From the NCBI RefSeq assembly GCF_050262165.1, contig NZ_CP189844.1: DNA of 64,000 nt, one strand, 5' to 3'. The position numbers and the translations under genes are program-made. The notes under the pieces were generated by a model. It worked only from the letters and a program-made list of their open reading frames with translations. It did not search any database and had not been told where the DNA came from. Of the stretch, positions 59,415 to 64,000 are shown piece after piece; the first letter of the stretch is position 1, and every line of letters starts with the position of its first letter. This DNA comes from Parvimonas sp015257355 (GTDB lineage Bacteria > Bacillota > Clostridia > Tissierellales > Peptoniphilaceae).

Positions 59415-60781
59415 TTTCCAATACAGAAGTTTGAAAAGATATTGTCCAAAATATTTTCAGAAATATTTTCACCGATTATTTCTCCAAGCACTTCGTAGGA
59501 TTTTCTCAAATCAACTTCGCAACAGTCAATAGGAACCATGTTTTTTAAATCTCCATAGAAAGATTTTAAATATTCTAATGAACTCTTTAAGCTGTTTTCA
59601 TGTCTTACATTTGTAATTAAAGCCTTATCCTTAATCTCAATTTTACCATCGAAAAACATGTCTATAATTGCCTGTTCAAGTTTTGAAATTCCTTCGTTTT
59701 TAAGTGCTGATATTTCTATTATTTCAAAATTTATCTTTTCTTTTAATTTTTCAACGTCTAATTTTTTATCCAAATCTACCTTATTTAAAATTCCGATAGA
59801 TTTAGTTGTATTTGCAAGTTCAATTATTTTTTCATCTTCCTCATCAAGTTCTCTTGAAATGTCAAATAATACTAAGTTTAAGTCGGAAGTTTCACTTGCT
59901 TCGATAGATTTTTGAACTCCGATTTTTTCAACAACATCAGCAGTTTCTCTAATTCCTGCAGTATCATTTATATTTAATTTAATTCCTGAAAGCTCGATAT
60001 CCTCCTTGATTAAATCTCTTGTAGTTCCAGCAATATCAGTTACAATCGCTCTTTCCTGTCTTAAAATTCTATTTAGTAAGGAAGACTTTCCAACATTTGG
60101 CTTACCGATTATTGAAACATTAATACCATCTTTTAAAATTTTTCCTTTATTTGACTCTCCAAGCAATTCTTCCATTTCAGCCATTAATTTTTCAGTCTTT
60201 AAAATTACATTATCAAAAGGTAATTCCTCTTGCATATCTTCTGTAAAATTAATAGAATACTCAACAAAGCTCAAAATATCTAAAAGTTTTTCTCTAAACT
60301 CTTTAATCTTTTTACTCAAATGCCCTTCAAGTTGATTAATCGCACTCTTATGTGAAAATTCTGTTTTTGCCTTTATTAAGTCAATAACTCCTTCAGCTTG
60401 GGATAAATCAAGACGTCCATTTAAAAAGGCTCTTTTTGTAAATTCACCTTTTTCAGCAAGATCAGCTCCGTTTTCAAGACAAACATTTAAAACTCTTTTA
60501 AGACATACAATTCCGCCATGAGTAAAGATTTCAACAACATTCTCTCTAGTATAAGTATGAGGAGCGTACATAAAGCAAACCATAACTTCGTCAATAAGTT
60601 CATCTTTATCGTAAACATGACCATATTTCATTATTCTATTGGATTTTTCATCTATTTCTTTCTTATCATAAGGTTTAAAAAAACTCTTTACAATATCTAT
60701 TGACTTTTCACCACTAAGTCTTACAATTCCAATTCCTGATTCTCCAGTGGCAGTAGCAATAGCAACAATAGTATTTTCCAT
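59411..60781 (-). CDS. mnmE: tRNA uridine-5-carboxymethylaminomethyl modification GTPase
   Basis: GTPase partner of MnmG in wobble-uridine modification. ATG at 60781 is chosen because AAGGAG lies before it; 456 residues, the normal length. N-terminal folate-binding domain (ENTIVAIATATGESGIGIVRLSGEKS; THGGIVCLKRVL), helical domain, then the inserted G domain: G1 GKPNVGKSSLLN (about 226), G3 DTAGIRET, G4 NKVD, G5 SAL. C-terminal FCIGK has the Cys of the family CIGK motif. Downstream of jag in the origin cluster; a separate terminator divides them. Confidence 0.98.
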   Translation of the reverse strand: MENTIVAIATATGESGIGIVRLSGEKSIDIVKSFFKPYDKKEIDEKSNRIMKYGHVYDKDELIDEVMVCFMYAPHTYTRENVVEIFTHGGIVCLKRVLNVCLENGADLAEKGEFTKRAFLNGRLDLSQAEGVIDLIKAKTEFSHKSAINQLEGHLSKKIKEFREKLLDILSFVEYSINFTEDMQEELPFDNVILKTEKLMAEMEELLGESNKGKILKDGINVSIIGKPNVGKSSLLNRILRQERAIVTDIAGTTRDLIKEDIELSGIKLNINDTAGIRETADVVEKIGVQKSIEASETSDLNLVLFDISRELDEEDEKIIELANTTKSIGILNKVDLDKKLDVEKLKEKINFEIIEISALKNEGISKLEQAIIDMFFDGKIEIKDKALITNVRHENSLKSSLEYLKSFYGDLKNMVPIDCCEVDLRKSYEVLGEIIGENISENILDNIFSNFCIGK

Positions 60782-60786
60782 ATTTT

Positions 60787-60806
60787 CTCCTTGTTGTTCC
60801 ACAATA
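60787..60806 (-). repeat. Partial 66-bp repeat (3' end only)
   Basis: CTTGTTGTTCCACAATAA, identical to the end of copies A-D. It directly abuts the jag terminator and overlaps the mnmE ribosome-site region. Confidence 0.75.
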
Positions 60807-60809
60807 AAG

Positions 60810-60837
60810 CAAAAGAACGCCTAGACGTTCTTTTAAT
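60810..60837 (-). terminator. Terminator of the rpmH-jag operon
   Basis: AAAAGAACG/CGTTCTTTT hairpin with T on the minus strand. Confidence 0.8.
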
Positions 60838-60843
60838 TGCATA

Positions 60844-61542
60844 TTAAAATTTAGGTTTGATAACAACCTTTCTATGTGGCTCTTCACCTTCACTCACTGT
60901 AAATACACCTTTCATATTGTGTAAAGTTGAATGAACGATTCTTCTTTCATAAGCATTCATAGGTCTAAGTCTCATAACTTTTTTATATCTAATAGCTTTT
61001 TTAGCAAAAGTCATGGCTGTTTCTCTGATTGTTTCTTCTTTTCTCTTCTTATATCCATTTATATCTAAATAAATTCTTTTTTCTAAAGAAGTATTTCTTC
61101 TAGCAAAAATACTTAAAATATATTGGATACTTTCTAAAGTTTCTCCAGATTTTCCGATTAAAACTTTGAAATCATCAGATTCATTAATATACAAATTAAT
61201 AGCTTCTTCATCTTCATCATAACTGATTTCGCCATTAACTCCCATATTTGAAATTAATCCTTTTAAGAATTCTTCAATCTTTTCTATATCATCACTCTTA
61301 GCACTAAGAGCTTCTTTACAACAAGAAACTTCAACGCTAGGTTGACTATCTTCTTCTTTTTCAAATTCTTTTTCATTTTTTAATGAAACTTCAACTAAAG
61401 CATCTCTTGAACCAAAGCCCAAGAAACCACTCTTAGGTTTTTCTATTACTTTAACATCAACATCTGCAATATCAGCTGAAAGCTCTCCTAAAGCAAGTTT
61501 TACAGCTTCATCAACAGTTTTTGCTGATTTAATAATACTCAT
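60844..61542 (-). CDS. jag: RNA-binding protein Jag/KhpB (SpoIIIJ-associated)
   Basis: A 232-residue RNA-binding protein linked to cell division and wall synthesis, usually with KhpA. Jag-N domain (about 1-50: KSAKTVDEAVKLALGELSADIADVDVKVIEKPKSGFLGFGSRDALVEV), an acidic linker with two Cys (SCCKEAL), a KH domain (about 95-160: DDFKVLIGKSGETLESIQYILS, a GKSGETL loop in place of GxxG) and an R3H domain (about 165-230: ETAMTFAKKAIRYKKVMRLRPMNAYERRIVHSTLHNMKGVFTVSEGEEPHRKVVI). Follows yidC by 16 bases. Confidence 0.96.
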   Translation of the reverse strand: MSIIKSAKTVDEAVKLALGELSADIADVDVKVIEKPKSGFLGFGSRDALVEVSLKNEKEFEKEEDSQPSVEVSCCKEALSAKSDDIEKIEEFLKGLISNMGVNGEISYDEDEEAINLYINESDDFKVLIGKSGETLESIQYILSIFARRNTSLEKRIYLDINGYKKRKEETIRETAMTFAKKAIRYKKVMRLRPMNAYERRIVHSTLHNMKGVFTVSEGEEPHRKVVIKPKF

Positions 61543-61558
61543 TCTTTGCTCCTTTCTA

Positions 61559-62257
61559 CTACTTACTCATTTTTTTATTTTCGTAAGCAGTTAAAGCCAA
61601 TCTTAATAAAATTTCTACAACATTAGTCATTGCCCAATAAAGTGCAAGACCAGCTGAGAAGCTCTTTGCAGAAATAAATATTATTAATGGGAATATATAT
61701 TTCATAGTTTCCATAGATTTTGCAGCAGGATTATCTTGTTGATCTCTGTTACTCAAATCTAAATAGATATATTGAGTAACTGCATTTATCAAAGGAAGAC
61801 CATATAAAAGTGGGTCTGGTGTTGATAAATCCTTAATCCAAAGGAAATTTTTCATAACATTTGCATTTGCATCCCCAAAAATGTATAACAATGGCTCTCT
61901 CATTACAGCGAACATCGCTAAAACTAAAATTAAGTTAAAAATCATTGGTAAACAACCACCAAGTTGTTTAATTCCATGTTCTTTATTAAATTCCATCAGC
62001 TTAAGATTCATAGCTTGAGGATCATGTTTATATTTTTCTCTAATTTTTTGTTGCTCTTTTGCAAACTTTGCTTGAATTTTTTGATTTTTTATACTACTTA
62101 AAAATATTGGGAACATTACAACTTTAAAAATTATTGAAATTATAATAATACTAATAGCTAAATATGAAATACTTGAAGGCTCGTTTGGTAATATAGTAGC
62201 GACTCCTTCGTAAATAAATTTCAATACAGATCCCATTAAATTTCTTAAAAATGCCAT
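61559..62257 (-). CDS. yidC: Membrane protein insertase YidC/SpoIIIJ
   Basis: Inserts membrane proteins with or without SecYEG. The 232-residue protein is short for the family and has no lipobox signal; the first membrane segment (about 30-52, ISYLAISIIIISIIFKVVMFPIFLSSIKNQ) is followed by a basic cytoplasmic hairpin (KFAKEQQKIREKYKHDPQAMNLKLMEFNKEHGIKQLGGCLPM) and four more segments ending LALYWAMTNVVEILLRLALT. Lies between yidD and jag as usual. Confidence 0.96.
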   Translation of the reverse strand: MAFLRNLMGSVLKFIYEGVATILPNEPSSISYLAISIIIISIIFKVVMFPIFLSSIKNQKIQAKFAKEQQKIREKYKHDPQAMNLKLMEFNKEHGIKQLGGCLPMIFNLILVLAMFAVMREPLLYIFGDANANVMKNFLWIKDLSTPDPLLYGLPLINAVTQYIYLDLSNRDQQDNPAAKSMETMKYIFPLIIFISAKSFSAGLALYWAMTNVVEILLRLALTAYENKKMSK

Positions 62258-62266
62258 TTATTCCTC

Positions 62267-62479
62267 CTATTTTAGTGGATCATATCCACCTTTTCCAAAA
62301 GGATTACATCTTAAAATTCTCCAAATAACTAAATAACTCGCCTTAAAAAAGTTGTATTTTTGATATGCTAAAATAGCATATTCCGAACAAGTCGGTGTAA
62401 ACTTACATTTTCCATGTCCTAAAAGACCTGAAATATATTTTCTATAAAATTTAATTAATAAAATCATTAATCTTCTCAA
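62267..62479 (-). CDS. yidD: Membrane protein insertion efficiency factor YidD
   Basis: A 70-residue peripheral membrane protein with the family signatures LIKFYRKYISGLLGHGKCKFTPTCSEYA and YLVIWRILRCNPFGKGGYDPL. Cys residues of PTCSEY and ILRCNPF are conserved. Its start overlaps the rnpA stop by four bases (ATGA-type coupling), and yidC begins ten bases after. Confidence 0.97.
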   Translation of the reverse strand: MRRLMILLIKFYRKYISGLLGHGKCKFTPTCSEYAILAYQKYNFFKASYLVIWRILRCNPFGKGGYDPLK

Positions 62480-62817
62480 TTTAAAACCTTCTTTAAAGCA
62501 AAATTAATAAGTCTTAACAAAGACCTCTCAAGTTCAATGTAATCAATTTCTAAAGTGTTTTTTTTCGGTAAAATTACCATTTCATAACCTAATCCTAAAT
62601 CACAAACATTAAGTCTTATTATCTCTTTTATTCTTCTTTTAATCAAATTACGTTTATTTGCTTTTCCAAACTTTTTAGTAATAGAAACGCCGAACTTAAC
62701 TTTTTTCCTATTAGTAGGTCGAATAAAAATAGTAAAATCTTTATTCCAAAAATTCTTTCCACGTCTATAAACAGTTTGAAACTCTCTATTTTTTCTTAAT
62801 CTAATTTCCTTATTCAT
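62476..62817 (-). CDS. rnpA: Ribonuclease P protein component
   Basis: Protein cofactor of the tRNA 5'-end processing ribozyme. The 113-residue protein has RLRKNREFQTVYRRGKNFWNKDF at the start, FGVSITKKFGKANKRNLIKRRIKEIIR (the RNR motif region, here KRNLIKRR) in the middle and ends in a helix. Lies 114 bp after rpmH and overlaps yidD. Confidence 0.97.
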   Translation of the reverse strand: MNKEIRLRKNREFQTVYRRGKNFWNKDFTIFIRPTNRKKVKFGVSITKKFGKANKRNLIKRRIKEIIRLNVCDLGLGYEMVILPKKNTLEIDYIELERSLLRLINFALKKVLN

Positions 62818-62911
62818 ATATCATCTTTCTATTCATCATACTTACAACAAAATATTTTAGATTCGTAAGTATAATCACTTCAACAAAAAAATAAAAAGCT
62901 GAATTTTAGAA

Positions 62912-62936
62912 AAGGCCACACTAACGTTGGCCTATG
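62912..62936 (-). terminator. Weak hairpin at the rpmH stop
   Basis: AGGCCA/TGGCCT hairpin with a 9-nt loop and four T on the minus strand. Probably an attenuator that gives more rpmH than rnpA mRNA. Confidence 0.5.
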
Positions 62937-63066
62937 CTGATAAAACTTTTCTATTTTTAAGTCTTCTTCTCTTTAATACAGCTCTACCTGCTTTTGTACT
63001 CATTCTCTTTCTAAAACCATGAATTTTACTTCTTTTTCTTCTATTTGGTTGATAAGTTCTTTTCAT
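62932..63066 (-). CDS. rpmH: 50S ribosomal protein L34
   Basis: A 44-residue highly basic protein: starts MKRTYQPNRRKRSKIHGF, then RKRMSTKAGRAVLKRRR and ends KVLSA. Full bacterial length. AAGGAGGTGTC precedes the ATG at 63066. First gene of the rpmH-rnpA-yidD-yidC-jag cluster and nearest to the origin, as in most Gram-positives. Confidence 0.98.
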   Translation of the reverse strand: MKRTYQPNRRKRSKIHGFRKRMSTKAGRAVLKRRRLKNRKVLSA

Positions 63067-63330
63067 AATATAGATGACACCTCCTTATTATAATCACCTT
63101 TAGGTTATTTAATAAAACACTACCATAGATTATAAGCTATTTTAAGTATAATTGTCAAGTAAAAATATAAAAAAAATGTAAATTTTTTACAACAAAACTA
63201 GCCAAATCAAAATAATTTTGTTTTTGTATTTAACTATTTACTTTTAATATAAAAGATGATATCATTAAGTTAAAGTAGTAGAAAAGAGATTTGGTAAATT
63301 TTAGTTGATAGAATGTTAAAGGAGGTTTCT

Positions 63331-63525
63331 ATGAAAAATTCTCAAAATATTTCAACTTCCGAAAAAATATTTTTTTATGTTGCGATAGGTTGTTTGATTT
63401 TTCTTCCATTTAGAATTATCTTTACTAAAAATTTTGTACCATATGAAAAACTATCAATTATTGTTACAGCTGTAGCTATGATTTTATGTATAGTTGAATA
63501 TTTAAAAAAAAGAAAAAAGAAATAG
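63331..63525 (+). CDS. Small membrane protein, 64 aa, unknown
   Basis: ATG at 63331 follows AAAGGAGG. Two hydrophobic segments (IFFYVAIGCLIFLPFRIIF; LSIIVTAVAMILCIVEYL) with a short loop containing KNFVPYEK, and a Lys-rich tail KKRKKK. Good ribosome site and a terminator indicate a real gene. No family recognised. It lies between rpmH and the DnaA boxes, where most relatives have no gene. Confidence 0.7.
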   Translation: MKNSQNISTSEKIFFYVAIGCLIFLPFRIIFTKNFVPYEKLSIIVTAVAMILCIVEYLKKRKKK

Positions 63526-63530
63526 TTTTT

Positions 63531-63563
63531 TAATCCATTTGCATTTTGCAAGTGGATTTTTTT
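63531..63563 (+). terminator. Terminator of the small membrane protein gene
   Basis: AATCCATTTGCA pairs with TGCAAGTGGATT (one G-U) and a run of seven T follows. Confidence 0.85.
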
Positions 63564-63643
63564 GTGCAAAAAATTTTTAAACATACAGTATTTTTGCCAC
63601 TATATTTAATATTTTTTCCTTTTGTGTTTTAAGTGCAATAAAT

Positions 63644-63672
63644 TTGAGTTTTTTTTGGATTTTTGGTATAAT
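63644..63672 (+). promoter_or_regulatory. Probable dnaA promoter
   Basis: TTGAGT (63644-63649) and TATAAT (63667-63672) with 17-bp spacing point towards dnaA, expected just past the right edge. The transcript would run through the DnaA boxes, as in autoregulated dnaA leaders. Confidence 0.65.
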
Positions 63673-63751
63673 TTAACTGTGAAAAAATGTTTAAAATTTT
63701 GAAGATTTTATGAAATTTTTCTATAATTTATCATATTACAAAAATGTAATA

Positions 63752-63968
63752 TGTGGATAACTAGAATAAAATTGTGGATAATTTGTTTGTTATTTAGAGA
63801 TAATTTTTAAATATTTTTTAAAAATTTTGAAAAATACGAATTTTTTTATAAACAGTATAACTTTTTAAATAATGTGGATAACTTTTTAATTTATTTGAAA
63901 TTTTTTTATAAATCACTTAATAAATGTTGGAATTTCAATATTTTTAAAATTTTATTCAATGTGGATAA
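63752..63968 (+). other. oriC: Origin region with DnaA boxes (incomplete, runs off the right edge)
   Basis: Four perfect TGTGGATAA boxes, all in one orientation, at 63752-63760, 63773-63781, 63873-63881 and 63960-63968, plus a degenerate TGTTAATAA near 63972. The DNA between is extremely AT-rich. The rpmH side neighbour and lack of genes from 63526 fit the incA-type origin upstream of dnaA. Confidence 0.88.
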
Positions 63969-64000
63969 ATATGTTAATAACTTTGTATAGGGAGTAGTTT

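Overview
The window is AT-rich Gram-positive DNA. Its right end has the classic replication-origin order: a DnaA-box region at the far right, then rpmH, rnpA, yidD, yidC, jag and mnmE on the minus strand. Further left are mnmG, rsmG, three parS sites and parA/parB. Low GC, class C sortase pili, a TPP-riboswitch ThiT and the absence of sporulation genes suggest an anaerobic Gram-positive coccus of the Peptoniphilaceae/Tissierellia type. Parvimonas is my best guess; this is inference from gene content, not a database match.

Layout. 1-3.4 kb: end of an unknown gene, a mosaic repeat, rplM-rpsI with a structured leader, a GDPD phosphodiesterase and riboswitch-controlled thiT. 3.4-8.8 kb: two cell-wall-anchored surface proteins with LPKTN sorting signals. 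9.8-25.2 kb: a pilus locus with a base-type pilin, a major pilin, two paralogous vWA tip adhesins and three class C sortases. Two inverted copies of an IS3-family (IS150-like) element lie here, each in the loop of an adhesin terminator. 26.4-35 kb: an ABC-F ATPase, a small DUF1659/DUF2922/YvrJ/amidase cassette, membrane proteins, gpsA, rpiB and an orphan sigma factor. 35.4-45 kb: mnmG-rsmG, a NlpC/P60 wall hydrolase behind three WalR-like boxes, parS/parAB, an aminotransferase, DUF4446, a lipid kinase and pta. 45.7-53.4 kb: a GNAT protein, then a Bce-type two-component system and ABC transporter, interrupted by a Fic/ParB-like two-gene cassette between 31-bp direct repeats. 53.5-60.8 kb: a LicA-like kinase, a cysteine hydrolase behind a tandem-hairpin leader, an LCP ligase, type 2 IPP isomerase, an MFS transporter and mnmE. 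60.8-64 kb: the jag-to-rpmH operon, a small membrane protein and the origin.

The most striking non-coding content is a modular palindromic repeat family in at least seven intergenic regions. Its hairpin stems change sequence in a compensatory way between copies, so the fold rather than the sequence seems to be kept. A second repeat, about 66 bp, mostly sits just beyond the terminators of minus-strand genes.

How the genes work together: sortases polymerise pilins through the YPKN lysine of the major pilin and cap them with one of two vWA adhesins. The WalR-like boxes would tie the P60 hydrolase to wall homeostasis. The Bce module senses and exports wall-active peptides. ParAB-parS, DnaA boxes and the rpmH-mnmE cluster form the origin domain.
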